DNA of 64,000 nt from assembly GCF_947497935.1 (NCBI RefSeq), contig NZ_CANMIO010000001.1:310001-374000 (forward strand), given 5' to 3'. The notes below the pieces were generated by a model, which was not told the origin of the DNA, searched no databases, and saw only the letters and a program-made list of their open reading frames with translations. Shown in pieces: positions 1 through 8,442 of this stretch. Origin of the DNA: an uncultured Shewanella sp. GTDB taxonomy: Bacteria > Pseudomonadota > Gammaproteobacteria > Enterobacterales > Shewanellaceae. Numbering within the stretch: the stretch's first letter is position 1; each line of letters opens with the position of its first letter. Both the position numbers and the translations under genes were made by a program.

Positions 1-505
1 AGCTGTTACCGCAAGCAATTGCGATAGGGAACATCCACATAGGCACCATCACTGGGAAGTTAAACGGGGCAATACCCGCAACGACGCCTAGCGATTGGTT
101 GAGAGTCCAAGCGTCGACACCACCGCCGACCTGCTCGGTATGCTCACCCTTTAATAGGTGGGGAATACCACAGGCAAACTCGACAACTTCTAAACCGCGA
201 ATGATTTCGCCTTTAGCATCATCGAGCACTTTGCCGTGTTCGCGGGTAATAAGTTCGGCAAGTTCATCAATGTTAGCTTCGACTAAGGCTTTAAACTTAA
301 ACAGAACACGAGAACGGTTTAGCGGGGTGACTTTAGACCATGACTCATGGGCCATCTTAGCCAATTCAATCACGCCTGCGACTTCTGCGGCGCTGGCAAG
401 AGACACTGTGCCACGCTGCTCGCCAGTTGCTGGTTCGAAAAAAGCCTGAGTTCGTTGGCTTGGCGCAGAGTGGCCGCCGTTAATGTAATGGTTAATGGTG
501 TGCAT
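1..505 (-). CDS. mmsA: CoA-acylating methylmalonate/malonate-semialdehyde dehydrogenase, N-terminal part (cut by window edge)
   Basis: Translating the minus strand from ATG at 505 gives about 168 residues beginning MHTINHYINGG and ending at the window edge near the motif APFNFPVMVPMWMFP. That motif and its spacing from the start are typical of the CoA-dependent MmsA/IolA branch of the aldehyde dehydrogenase superfamily, which converts malonate or methylmalonate semialdehyde to acetyl- or propionyl-CoA plus CO2. The catalytic cysteine lies beyond the window. A weak Shine-Dalgarno AGGA sits about nine bases upstream. The gene follows the omega-aminotransferase on the same strand after 114 bases, so the pair probably forms a beta-alanine degradation unit. 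The symbol is by family; the substrate is inferred from the neighbour. Confidence 0.85.
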   Translation of the reverse strand, partial: MHTINHYINGGHSAPSQRTQAFFEPATGEQRGTVSLASAAEVAGVIELAKMAHESWSKVTPLNRSRVLFKFKALVEANIDELAELITREHGKVLDDAKGEIIRGLEVVEFACGIPHLLKGEHTEQVGGGVDAWTLNQSLGVVAGIAPFNFPVMVPMWMFPIAIACGNS

Positions 506-619
506 AACGCAAAATCCTAATTATCGCTCCCCAAAAGGGAATCAATTGTGTTTCAAAGTAATGGTTTTGCCCATTGCATCAACGCCGGTATCAGGAGCGA
601 AGTGCAATAGGCACAGAGA

Positions 620-1960
620 TTAACCGACAGCCCTAATTGCATCGCTAAGGGTATTCACTATTTGATCGATTTGTTGTTTATCGACAATAAGTGGCGGCGA
701 AATAGCGATAATATCGCCGGTGGCACGCACTAAGGTTCCGGCTTCGAAGCAGTGTTCAAAGATCCCAAAGCCACGTTTGCCTACGCCTGCTTCACTTGGC
801 GCAAATTGAATGCCACCAACAAGACCCGTGTTGCGAATATCAATCACATTAGGTAGGTCTTTTAAGCTGTGTACTGCATCTTCGAAATAGCCTTCAAGCT
901 CTTTAGTGCGCTCAAATAGTTTTTCATTTTCATAGATATTGAGGGTAGCAAGCGCCGCGGCAGCTGCGACGGGATGACCCGAATAGGTATAGCCATGAAA
1001 TAGCTCGATAGCATTTTCTGGCCCTTGCATACAGGTATCATAGATATTGTCATCGACCAGCACGGCACCCATAGGGATTGCGCCATTATTAAGCGCTTTT
1101 GCCGTGGTGATCATATCGGGAACCACGCCCCAACGCTGACTTGCAAACGCATCGCCGACACGGCCAAATGCTGTGATAACTTCATCAAATATCAATAAGA
1201 TGCCGTGCTTTTGAGTTATTTCGCGTAGCTTTTGTAGGTATCCCTCAGGCGGTAGGATCACGCCTGCAGAACCTGACATTGGCTCGACAATCACGGCTGC
1301 AATGTTTTCTGCGCCGTGCAGGGCGACGAGTTGCTCGAGTACTTCAGCTTTCTCTGCGCCAGTTTTGGGCATGCCGCGACAAAAGGCATTGTCTTTTATG
1401 TCTAATGTATGGGGAAGGTGATCGACGCCCTGTAGCAACTGTTGATTAAAGGTCTTACGATTATTTCCTATGCCACCAACTGAAATACCACCAAAGCCAA
1501 CACCGTGATAACCAAGCTCGCGGCCAATAAAGCGGGTTCTAGTTGCTTCACCGTTAGCGCGGTGGTAGGTGAGGGCAATTTTTAAGGCACTGTCTACCGA
1601 CTCTGAACCTGAATTTGTGAAGAAGGCTTTATTTAATCCTTTTGGGCTAATTTGCGCTAAACGCTCTGCTAGCTCAAAAGCTAAAGGGTGACCCATCTGA
1701 AAAGAGGGAGCGTAGTCCATCTCATGAATTTGTTTACTGACGGCTTCTGAAATCTCTTTACGTCCGTGTCCGGCGTTACAGCACCACAAACCTGCTGTAC
1801 CGTCTAATATGGGGCGACCTGCGACGTCTTTATAATACATACCTTCGGCGTGGGCGAGCATTCTTGGGCTCGACTTAAACTGCCTATTTGCCGTAAACGG
1901 CATCCAGTAATGTTCTAATGACTGTGCATCGCGTTGATTGTGCATCTGTGGATCTGCCAT
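620..1960 (-). CDS. Omega-amino acid (beta-alanine)--pyruvate aminotransferase, class III, PLP-dependent
   Basis: A 446-residue fold-type I aminotransferase. It has the GSESVDSALKIA phosphate-binding segment near residues 118-130, the FDEV aspartate at 259 that contacts the pyridine nitrogen, and the TTAKALNNG motif with the Schiff-base lysine at 288. Full length and the YWMPFTANRQF start match the omega-amino acid:pyruvate transaminase family, which moves the amino group of beta-alanine (or other omega-amines) to pyruvate, giving malonate semialdehyde and alanine. The downstream mmsA can consume that semialdehyde. The gene is divergent from the puuC-like dehydrogenase, and a PuuR-like motif lies between the two. 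Other omega-amines such as putrescine or GABA cannot be excluded as substrates. Confidence 0.87.
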   Translation of the reverse strand: MADPQMHNQRDAQSLEHYWMPFTANRQFKSSPRMLAHAEGMYYKDVAGRPILDGTAGLWCCNAGHGRKEISEAVSKQIHEMDYAPSFQMGHPLAFELAERLAQISPKGLNKAFFTNSGSESVDSALKIALTYHRANGEATRTRFIGRELGYHGVGFGGISVGGIGNNRKTFNQQLLQGVDHLPHTLDIKDNAFCRGMPKTGAEKAEVLEQLVALHGAENIAAVIVEPMSGSAGVILPPEGYLQKLREITQKHGILLIFDEVITAFGRVGDAFASQRWGVVPDMITTAKALNNGAIPMGAVLVDDNIYDTCMQGPENAIELFHGYTYSGHPVAAAAALATLNIYENEKLFERTKELEGYFEDAVHSLKDLPNVIDIRNTGLVGGIQFAPSEAGVGKRGFGIFEHCFEAGTLVRATGDIIAISPPLIVDKQQIDQIVNTLSDAIRAVG

Positions 1961-2048
1961 ATCATCTACCTTGATTCAGTTTCATTATTGTTTTTGTTAT
2001 CTGTTGCTTTTTTGGTCAAAGCGGTCGATATATTCCATGCTATGTCAG

Positions 2049-2061
2049 AAATAATGAACAT
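2049..2061 (+). promoter_or_regulatory. Putative PuuR operator (AAATAATGAACAT)
   Basis: This 13-mer recurs, nearly unchanged, in front of puuR (10601-10613, minus strand, one mismatch) and as two convergent copies upstream of puuD (11697-11733). It resembles the Escherichia coli PuuR recognition element (ATAATGAACA core, from memory). It lies in the 278-bp divergent region between the omega-aminotransferase (start 1960) and the puuC-like gene (start 2239), so it could serve both. The recurrence is seen directly; binding is inferred. Confidence 0.5.
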
Positions 2062-2238
2062 GAAAGCTTTTTGTGCATTTATTTGTAGCAAAAATGAAGT
2101 TTTTGTAAAATATATTGAAATTGTGGTGCTATTGAGCGTAATCTTTAGCCACACCTTTTTGTAGCAATCGCCTATAGACGGCGCTTTGACTGCATTAACC
2201 ATCATTCTAATTATTATATTCAGTGTTAAGAGGTCATC

Positions 2239-3738
2239 ATGAGCACACCAGAAAATCGTAGTCAGTGGCAGGCGTTGGCAGATTCAATGTCGATAAATGG
2301 CTCAGCTTTTATTGCGGGCGAGTACCTTGATGCTCAGTCAAAGCAAACTTTTGACTGTATCAGCCCGATCGATGGCAAGGTCTTAGCTAAGGTGGCAAGT
2401 TGTGATGAGGCTGACGCTAATATTGCGGTACAAAATGCCAGAGAGACATTCGAAAGCGGCGTGTGGGCAAATTTAGCGCCAGTAAAACGTAAGCAGGTAA
2501 TGATACGTTTTGCCGAATTGCTGGAAGAGAATGCCGATGAACTCGCGTTACTTGAAACTTTAGATATGGGTAAACCTATCCAATACTCAAAGTCAGTGGA
2601 TGTGGCTGGCGCGGCCCGAGCTATTCGCTGGTCTGGTGAGGCGATTGATAAAGTTTACGATGAGATTGCACCGACCGCACATAATGAAATAGGTATGATC
2701 ACCCGCGAAGCGGTGGGTGTGGTAGCAGCTATTGTGCCATGGAACTTCCCGATGTTGATGGCGTGCTGGAAATTAGGGCCCGCTTTAGCCACAGGTAATA
2801 GTGTGGTGCTAAAACCTTCTGAGAAGTCTCCGCTTAGCGCAATTCGTATGGCACAAATTGCCCTTGAAGCGGGACTGCCAAAAGGCGTGCTAAACGTGTT
2901 ACCAGGCTTTGGTCATACTGTGGGTAAGGCGCTGGCGCTACATATGGATGTCGATACTTTGGTATTTACCGGCTCAACTAAAATCGCTAAGCAGTTGATG
3001 ATCTACGCCGGCGAGTCAAACATGAAGCGCGTCTGGTTAGAGGCTGGAGGTAAGAGCCCGAATATTATCTTTAATGATGCGCCAGATCTTAAAAAAGCCG
3101 CCGAGGCCGCGGCATGTGCTATCGCCTTTAACCAGGGAGAAGTCTGCACCGCAGGTTCTCGACTGCTGGTGGAGTCAGGCGTCAAAGATGAGCTTATCGG
3201 CTTAATTGCGCAGGAGCTTAAGGGTTGGAAGCCTGGGCATCCGCTCGATCCAAACACTAACTCAGGCGCTGTAGTCGATAAACAACAGCTAGATAACGTA
3301 CTTGGCTATATTCAATCGGGTAAGGATGAAGGTGCCACCTTAAACCATGGCGGCTCTCAGGTGATGCAAGACAGTGGCGGCGTATATATCGAACCGACGA
3401 TATTCTCCAATGTTGACAATAAGATGACCATTGCCAAAGAGGAAATTTTTGGCCCTGTGCTATCTGTGATTACTTTTGATGGTATGCAGCAGGCAGTCGA
3501 GATCGCTAACGATACTATCTATGGACTCGCAGCTGGTGTATGGACATCAGACATAAATAAGGCTCATAAAACTGCTAAAGCACTTCGCAGCGGTATGGTG
3601 TGGATTAATCATTATGATGGCGGTGATATGACGGCGCCATTTGGCGGTTACAAGCAGTCGGGTAATGGCCGCGATAAGTCACTGCATGCGTTTGATAAGT
3701 ACACCGAAATTAAGGCCACTTGGTTAGTGCTAGAGTAA
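2239..3738 (+). CDS. puuC: NAD(P)-dependent aldehyde dehydrogenase, gamma-glutamyl-gamma-aminobutyraldehyde dehydrogenase-like (PuuC)
   Basis: 499 residues, the full length of the family. Visible catalytic features are PWNF with Asn169, the LEAGGKSPN segment with Glu268, the nucleophile Cys303 in NQGEVCTAGSRL, and the EEIFGPVLSV cofactor-site glutamate. This motif set and the C-terminal FGGYKQSGNGRDKSLHAFDKYTE are characteristic of PuuC/AldH, which oxidises gamma-glutamyl-gamma-aminobutyraldehyde or 3-aminopropionaldehyde. A good Shine-Dalgarno AGAGG precedes the ATG by five bases. It is separated from the other puu genes by about 7 kb but shares the PuuR-like motif with them. It may act in putrescine breakdown or make beta-alanine for the divergent aminotransferase; the sequence does not decide. 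Confidence 0.87.
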   Translation: MSTPENRSQWQALADSMSINGSAFIAGEYLDAQSKQTFDCISPIDGKVLAKVASCDEADANIAVQNARETFESGVWANLAPVKRKQVMIRFAELLEENADELALLETLDMGKPIQYSKSVDVAGAARAIRWSGEAIDKVYDEIAPTAHNEIGMITREAVGVVAAIVPWNFPMLMACWKLGPALATGNSVVLKPSEKSPLSAIRMAQIALEAGLPKGVLNVLPGFGHTVGKALALHMDVDTLVFTGSTKIAKQLMIYAGESNMKRVWLEAGGKSPNIIFNDAPDLKKAAEAAACAIAFNQGEVCTAGSRLLVESGVKDELIGLIAQELKGWKPGHPLDPNTNSGAVVDKQQLDNVLGYIQSGKDEGATLNHGGSQVMQDSGGVYIEPTIFSNVDNKMTIAKEEIFGPVLSVITFDGMQQAVEIANDTIYGLAAGVWTSDINKAHKTAKALRSGMVWINHYDGGDMTAPFGGYKQSGNGRDKSLHAFDKYTEIKATWLVLE

Positions 3739-3776
3739 ATTCTGCGAGAAATAAGGTCTGTATAAATCTAAATAAT

Positions 3777-3811
3777 AGCCACTTAGCTTGTAGATCTAAG
3801 TGGCTTTTTTT
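3777..3811. terminator. Rho-independent terminator between convergent puuC and luxR-type gene
   Basis: Perfect 10-bp stem AGCCACTTAG / CTAAGTGGCT with a nine-base loop, followed on the plus strand by seven T. It ends the puuC transcript. The minus-strand side has a shorter T-tract, so efficiency for the opposite gene is less certain. Confidence 0.85.
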
Positions 3812-3832
3812 AGGCGGCTTATGTGGGGGGCG

Positions 3833-4615
3833 TTAAATAACAGTATTGAGTACACCGTATTGATAAGCCTTACTGATCAAGTTAGTTCTATTTTTAGCTT
3901 CTAAAATACTCCGAGCGCGATCAAGATGATAGTTCACTCCTCGCTCGCTCATAAATATTTGTTTCGCTATCTCATCGCTAGAGTGACCCTGGGCGACTAG
4001 CTCCAGTATTTGAATACAAGTTGGTGACAGCACTCTAAAGTTAATCAATGGGTTGATGGATTTTAGTGCCAGAGAGTTAAAGGTGTCGGCAAACTCGACT
4101 AATACCTGCTCAAGTTCTTTGCCATCACTAGTCAGGTGTTGGTTTATCTCTTCATTGGGAAGAGTGGAAAATAGATTAAACATCCCCAGCCAGCCTTTTG
4201 GGTTTTTTAGTGGTTGATAAAAAGTAAGTCGACTGGCAATTTCATAACGATGCAGTAGCTGTTCAAAGGTCATTTGCTGCCGCTGGGGAACACTATTACT
4301 AGGCCACAGATAGGGATTTTGAAATTTACGAATTGAGGGCGAACTCGTCGAAAAACCTTTATCGTTTTTAGAAAAGCGGCTAAGAAACTCGTCCCGGTAT
4401 TGAAGGATCTCTGCATCGGATGAAACCGCAAAGCGCATTTTATTAATATTGACAGCTTTGGAAAAATTAATGGGATCACAAGGTTCTGGAGCTACTGACT
4501 GATTGTCACATGGCAAGATGCAATAATAGAAACGACTAAAGCCAAAACGAGAGAGTTGCTTCTTAAAGTCTTCAATGATGTAGTGATTAACCAATTTACT
4601 CTGTTTAGCTGACAT
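3833..4615 (-). CDS. LuxR-family transcriptional regulator with possible autoinducer-binding-type N-terminus
   Basis: 260 residues. The C-terminal quarter (about residues 195-255) is a GerE/LuxR helix-turn-helix: LSPTCIQILELVAQGHSSDEIAKQ, then MSERGVNYHLDRARSILEAKNR. The HLDRARxKL...NRT signature is the form found in acyl-homoserine-lactone-type LuxR proteins rather than in NarL-type response regulators, and no receiver domain is present. The N-terminal ~190 residues have the size of an autoinducer-binding domain, but I cannot verify the ligand residues by eye. No luxI-type synthase is visible in the window, so this would be a LuxR solo. It lies downstream of the tetraheme lipoprotein gene on the same strand with 287 bases between. 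Confidence 0.7.
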   Translation of the reverse strand: MSAKQSKLVNHYIIEDFKKQLSRFGFSRFYYCILPCDNQSVAPEPCDPINFSKAVNINKMRFAVSSDAEILQYRDEFLSRFSKNDKGFSTSSPSIRKFQNPYLWPSNSVPQRQQMTFEQLLHRYEIASRLTFYQPLKNPKGWLGMFNLFSTLPNEEINQHLTSDGKELEQVLVEFADTFNSLALKSINPLINFRVLSPTCIQILELVAQGHSSDEIAKQIFMSERGVNYHLDRARSILEAKNRTNLISKAYQYGVLNTVI

Positions 4616-4733
4616 TTTGACTTACCCATAATGAAAGAGGAAACATAGCTGTCCTCTTGGTTAATCCATATTGTGATCTTGTCGCTAACACAGCGATACA
4701 CAAAGATATAAATCCCAGTGTTCGACCCCTCAC

Positions 4734-4752
4734 GTTTGTCTATGGGACAAAC
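4734..4752. promoter_or_regulatory. Inverted repeat GTTTGTC-N5-GACAAAC upstream of the luxR-type gene
   Basis: Perfect 7-bp arms with a five-base spacer, about 120 bp upstream of the LuxR-type start. A second related dyad, TTTGT-TAG-ACAAA, lies at 4811-4823. The overall 19-bp layout is similar to lux-box-type operators, so autoregulation or control of a local promoter is plausible. Binding is inferred. Confidence 0.35.
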
Positions 4753-4902
4753 TCCTCTGGGCTACAACTTCCTTAGACTCAATTCCACAAGACTTTGACT
4801 ACATAATGCGTTTGTTAGACAAAATAAAGCAGGCTCATCCATGAGCTTGTTGTGATTACCGCACAGATAGCACGGTAATGATTCAAGTTTATCTAACGAT
4901 TA

Positions 4903-6735
4903 TTAGCGCTTTTCGACGTGACAGGTTAAGCAGCTTTCAGGCTCTTTAAACTGAGTCTCTAGACCAAAGTAATCATTTTTAGTGGTATAGGCATCACCGT
5001 GGCTTTCTAAAGTTTGCGCATGACAGAAACCACAAGTTAGCAATTCACCATGACTATCTGGTGCTCCGTTGTTACCATGACACTCTGCACATTCCCATGG
5101 TGCCATATCTTCTACCACGTGACTGTTTGTTGAGTCATGGCAAGTGCTGCAATCTGGGATCTGCCAGCCAAAATGGCTATCTGTGAGTGGTGCACGCGCT
5201 TGAGTGATATCTTTGATTTGACTAGGATCAACTTCTGGTGCGTCAGTATCACAGCCAGAAGTTGCTTGTTGATCGCCATAACCATTACCAAATGCCGCAC
5301 CTACATAATTGATATATTCAGGGCTATAGATGATCATCGCATCACCAGTTAAGTGCGGATCGTTACCACCGAAAGGAAGGCCGAACTTGATGTAACCGCG
5401 TCCTTTTGGGTTATGGTTTTCATACTTTTCACCTGGGCCGTAGTTATGAGCGCGGTAACCTAGAACGCCTGGGATATTGCCATAACAGGCTTCTCGATAT
5501 TCTTCACCCATATCGGTACGTGAACCACACATTACCCACTGATACAGGCCATTTTGGCGGCCAGAATCCATGTAATTTTCCCACTCACCTGTGGTGTGCA
5601 CGAAGCCACAAGAGCCATTATTAGTGTATCGCTCGTTAACGATGTTTCCAAGGTCATCACGGCCATTAAAGGTGATAGCAGTCGCAACATAGCCTTGTAC
5701 GTTAGCGTTGGTACTTAGGCGTGGCCAGTAACTGTAGTCTATGGTTAAGTCGTCGCGTTGTTCGTCAAGTGATAGCCAGGCATCTAATTCGGTTATTACA
5801 CCGGGCTGGTAAATATCGGTACGCAAGTTATGAGCTTTAACTTCGATATTTTTGAATACGACTCGTTGATTTGGCACAAGTACTTCGCCAGTGGCTGAGT
5901 ATTGCGCTGGTTTAAAGTCGATTACCATTTCAGGGATGATCACTTTGCCGCCATTTTGGGCCATACGATCCATCTCTTTTTCGTACTTCTTCTTACGGAT
6001 CTCCATTTCACCCGGCTCTGCAGGCATAATTACGATACTCATCTCATTTTTTAATGGATGATGATCCATGCGGAAGTAGATCTCTTCTTCCTTGTAGTAG
6101 AGCCCCTTAGTATCATAGTCACCATTGGCAATATCTTTATCTTCCCACACGCTTGGAGCGACTAAGTATTTCCAGCCTTGTCCCTCTGTTTGACCGAGAG
6201 TTTCTTGGTCCACCGCTTCTGGCAAGCCTTTAATACCTTCAATAGCAGTAATAAAGTGAGTATTAAGCGCTTCATCTTTTTCAATCTTGATATCTAAACC
6301 GTAATTCTTGCCCGCCCAAACCAGCAAGTCCATGACTGAACCGCGGCCTGGTTGGAATAGGTCTGGACGCATGGTGTCAATATTCACGCCTGACATATTA
6401 ATTGCTGTCGGTGGCAGTAAGTAATCAACTTTTAAGCCTAGATCTGCAGCTTCCTTTTCCATCATCGATTTAACGACGCCTTCGATTTCAATTGGCTTAG
6501 CGCGAGCCTCACTGGCCTCTGTTAATGGACTGAAGCCTTTAACGATAGAAATTTGAATAACTTTATTGATCTTTTGCTCATCGGCTAATGGGCCGCCGAA
6601 TACGCTATCGGGTTTGATTATTGGTGGTGGCTCCGGTGTCACTGGCGGTGTTGGTGTGCTGGAGTTGTCGTCGCTACCACAGGCTGTGATTGCTAAGCTT
6701 AAGGCGATTAGGCTCGCTAAGCGGGTGAGATTCAT
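4903..6735 (-). CDS. Predicted tetraheme c-type cytochrome lipoprotein with large unassigned N-terminal region
   Basis: 610 residues starting with a lipoprotein signal peptide (LAITAC, acylated Cys19), then a Ser/Thr/Pro linker (STPTPPVTPEPPP). The only heme-binding motifs are four CXXCH sites packed in the last 85 residues: CSTCH at 529, CAECH at 549, CGFCH at 568 and CLTCH at 602. The roughly 500 residues before them are unlike MtrC/OmcA as far as I can tell and contain several extra cysteines (SCGF, VMCGS, EACYG, SGCDT) that could form disulfides. No further CXXCH is present upstream. Location is probably the outer membrane or the periplasmic face. Function is not recognised; electron transfer at the cell envelope is the minimal inference. 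The LuxR-type gene follows on the same strand. Confidence 0.75.
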   Translation of the reverse strand: MNLTRLASLIALSLAITACGSDDNSSTPTPPVTPEPPPIIKPDSVFGGPLADEQKINKVIQISIVKGFSPLTEASEARAKPIEIEGVVKSMMEKEAADLGLKVDYLLPPTAINMSGVNIDTMRPDLFQPGRGSVMDLLVWAGKNYGLDIKIEKDEALNTHFITAIEGIKGLPEAVDQETLGQTEGQGWKYLVAPSVWEDKDIANGDYDTKGLYYKEEEIYFRMDHHPLKNEMSIVIMPAEPGEMEIRKKKYEKEMDRMAQNGGKVIIPEMVIDFKPAQYSATGEVLVPNQRVVFKNIEVKAHNLRTDIYQPGVITELDAWLSLDEQRDDLTIDYSYWPRLSTNANVQGYVATAITFNGRDDLGNIVNERYTNNGSCGFVHTTGEWENYMDSGRQNGLYQWVMCGSRTDMGEEYREACYGNIPGVLGYRAHNYGPGEKYENHNPKGRGYIKFGLPFGGNDPHLTGDAMIIYSPEYINYVGAAFGNGYGDQQATSGCDTDAPEVDPSQIKDITQARAPLTDSHFGWQIPDCSTCHDSTNSHVVEDMAPWECAECHGNNGAPDSHGELLTCGFCHAQTLESHGDAYTTKNDYFGLETQFKEPESCLTCHVEKR

Positions 6736-7191
6736 TCATCATTTCCTTACTGTTGTTTTTGTGGGGTAAGGATAGAAGTACTATCTATGGCTAAGCACTA
6801 GTAAAAATACCAGTCAAGAACGGCAGTGTGATTTGGGTCTTAGGCTACTGATTAATGCGGACTATGACAGATGTTGTAGCCGATATACTCCCTGAATTAT
6901 CCTGATTTATGACTTAAGTAATTGAGTTTAATTCACGAAAGTCGTACTAGGTAAATTGATAGATGGCTATAGAGAAAGACTCTGAGGATTAGGTATTACA
7001 AGCATATTTCACAGCTACTACATTGGTAACTTATCTAGATTAATGACCGCCCTAAGGCTAACCGAACGTCCCACTTTTGTTGTCTGATTGTTGAGGGATT
7101 TGATTGTCAAATGTTGTTCTTAAACAAAATATAGCAATCGAGGCTGATTTAGTGGTATTAAGAAATAGCGATATTGAAGAAGTAGAAAAAA
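6736..7191. other. 456-bp intergenic region without a recognisable gene
   Basis: Divergent upstream region of the tetraheme lipoprotein and the acetyltransferase. It contains a short dyad GATAG-N5-CTATC at 6771-6785 close to the lipoprotein start and a second dyad ATTTGA-TTG-TCAAAT at 7098-7112, about 80 bp upstream of the acetyltransferase. Both could be operators. No credible ORF with a ribosome binding site was seen. Confidence 0.6.
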
Positions 7192-7728
7192 ATGAAACTT
7201 TCACTATGTGATACAAGTAAGACAAAAGAAATTATTCAGCTTTTTAGCGAAACATTTTCAGACTCAGAGGGTGAGGCTGAAGGAAGAGTCATTGGTGAGT
7301 TAACCACAGAGCTAATGAGCACTACTGACAGTGATGATTTGTTTATTTTTGTGGCTATCGAGGCGGATAAGCTCGCTGGCTGCATCATGTTTTCAAGATT
7401 AACTTTTGAAACTGGTATCAATGCTTTTATCTTGTCACCGGTTGCGGTTCACCCTAGCTTTCAACGACAAGGCGTGGGCCAGAAACTGATTCAATTTGGC
7501 CTAGATAGCCTACAAAGCAAAGGTATAGAGTTGGTGTTTACCTATGGCGATCCAAACTATTACTCGAAAGTGGGTTTTAAGCAGATAAGCGAAGATGTGG
7601 TAAAGGCGCCTCAAGCTCTGACTTATCCAGAAGGCTGGTTAGCTCAATCTCTAAAGGGCGAACAACTACAGGCTATTAGCGGTAGAACTCATTGTGTAGC
7701 AGCCTTAGATAAAGCTAAATATTGGTAA
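7192..7728 (+). CDS. GNAT-family N-acetyltransferase (YhbS-like)
   Basis: 178 residues. The acetyl-CoA-binding core is clear: LSPVAVHPSFQRQGVGQKLI (about residues 81-101), with the Q/RxxGxG/A pyrophosphate loop as RQGVGQ, followed by YGDPNYYSKVGFKQI. The PxYYxxxGF signature and overall length fit the YhbS group of uncharacterised GNAT enzymes. The acceptor substrate cannot be deduced. It lies alone, 135 bp upstream of cyaB in the same direction; co-transcription is possible but the gap is long. Confidence 0.85.
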   Translation: MKLSLCDTSKTKEIIQLFSETFSDSEGEAEGRVIGELTTELMSTTDSDDLFIFVAIEADKLAGCIMFSRLTFETGINAFILSPVAVHPSFQRQGVGQKLIQFGLDSLQSKGIELVFTYGDPNYYSKVGFKQISEDVVKAPQALTYPEGWLAQSLKGEQLQAISGRTHCVAALDKAKYW

Positions 7729-7862
7729 TCGTATTAATGATATAGCCTAGCCTTTAGCTGTTGATTAACTTCAGTAAAGCTGAAAGTTTTAACTCTATCG
7801 CTAATCGCTGAATGGAAAACAGATATTATTTGTGCCAGTAGATTATTCGCGAGCCACAACCC

Positions 7863-8423
7863 ATGAGTCATGAGCATTTTAAAGGTCAATTTGAAGTCGA
7901 GCTAAAGTATCGTTTGGCCGATAAGCAAGCTTTCTTAGCCGTATTGAGTTCTATAGAGCATGAGGTAATGTTTGAAGATAATATCGAGTCTGATAGTTAC
8001 TTCGATACCAAAGAACAGTTGCTTTTAGCCCAGAATAAGAGTGTTTGTATACGAGAGTGCGAGCCATCGGGTATAAAGCTCTGGATAGTAAAGGGGCCAG
8101 AGGCCGATCGCTGTCAGGCCACCAACATTACCGATGCCGAGAGTGCTAAGAGTATGCTTGGAACCATGGGTTATCAGGTACGCCTAGAGATGAAGAAGCA
8201 GCGCAGTATTTACTTTGTCGGCAAGTTCCATATCACGCTTGATCACTTAGCTGGACTAGGCGATTTTGCCGAGTTTGCCATCATGACCGATGACGAAGGC
8301 ATGTTAGAGGTGTATCGAGCTGAGCTAGTGGACTTAGCGGCTATTTTCGGACTAACTCAAGCGCACCTTGAGCACAGATCTTATCGTAGTTTACAGCAAG
8401 CCAATATATTGTCACTAACATAA
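7863..8423 (+). CDS. cyaB: Class IV adenylate cyclase, CYTH domain (CyaB-like)
   Basis: 186 residues forming a single CYTH domain. The start HFKGQFEVELKYRL contains the ExExK motif (EVELK, about residues 10-14) that binds the triphosphate and metal in CYTH enzymes. Further conserved pieces are DSYFDTKE, LWIVKGPEADR, RSIYFVGKFHITLDHL and GDFAEFAIMTDDE. These line up well with my recollection of the Aeromonas/Yersinia class IV adenylate cyclases, which make cyclic AMP from ATP. A thiamine-triphosphatase-like activity is the main alternative within CYTH. The racemase gene begins 19 bases downstream, so the two are probably co-transcribed. Confidence 0.8.
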   Translation: MSHEHFKGQFEVELKYRLADKQAFLAVLSSIEHEVMFEDNIESDSYFDTKEQLLLAQNKSVCIRECEPSGIKLWIVKGPEADRCQATNITDAESAKSMLGTMGYQVRLEMKKQRSIYFVGKFHITLDHLAGLGDFAEFAIMTDDEGMLEVYRAELVDLAAIFGLTQAHLEHRSYRSLQQANILSLT

Positions 8424-8442
8424 CAAAGCGGGGGGAGGGTTG

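Noticed and set aside
1961..2238. Small frames on both strands in the divergent region
   Set aside because: No ribosome binding site and low-complexity hydrophobic content; the region is better explained as regulatory.
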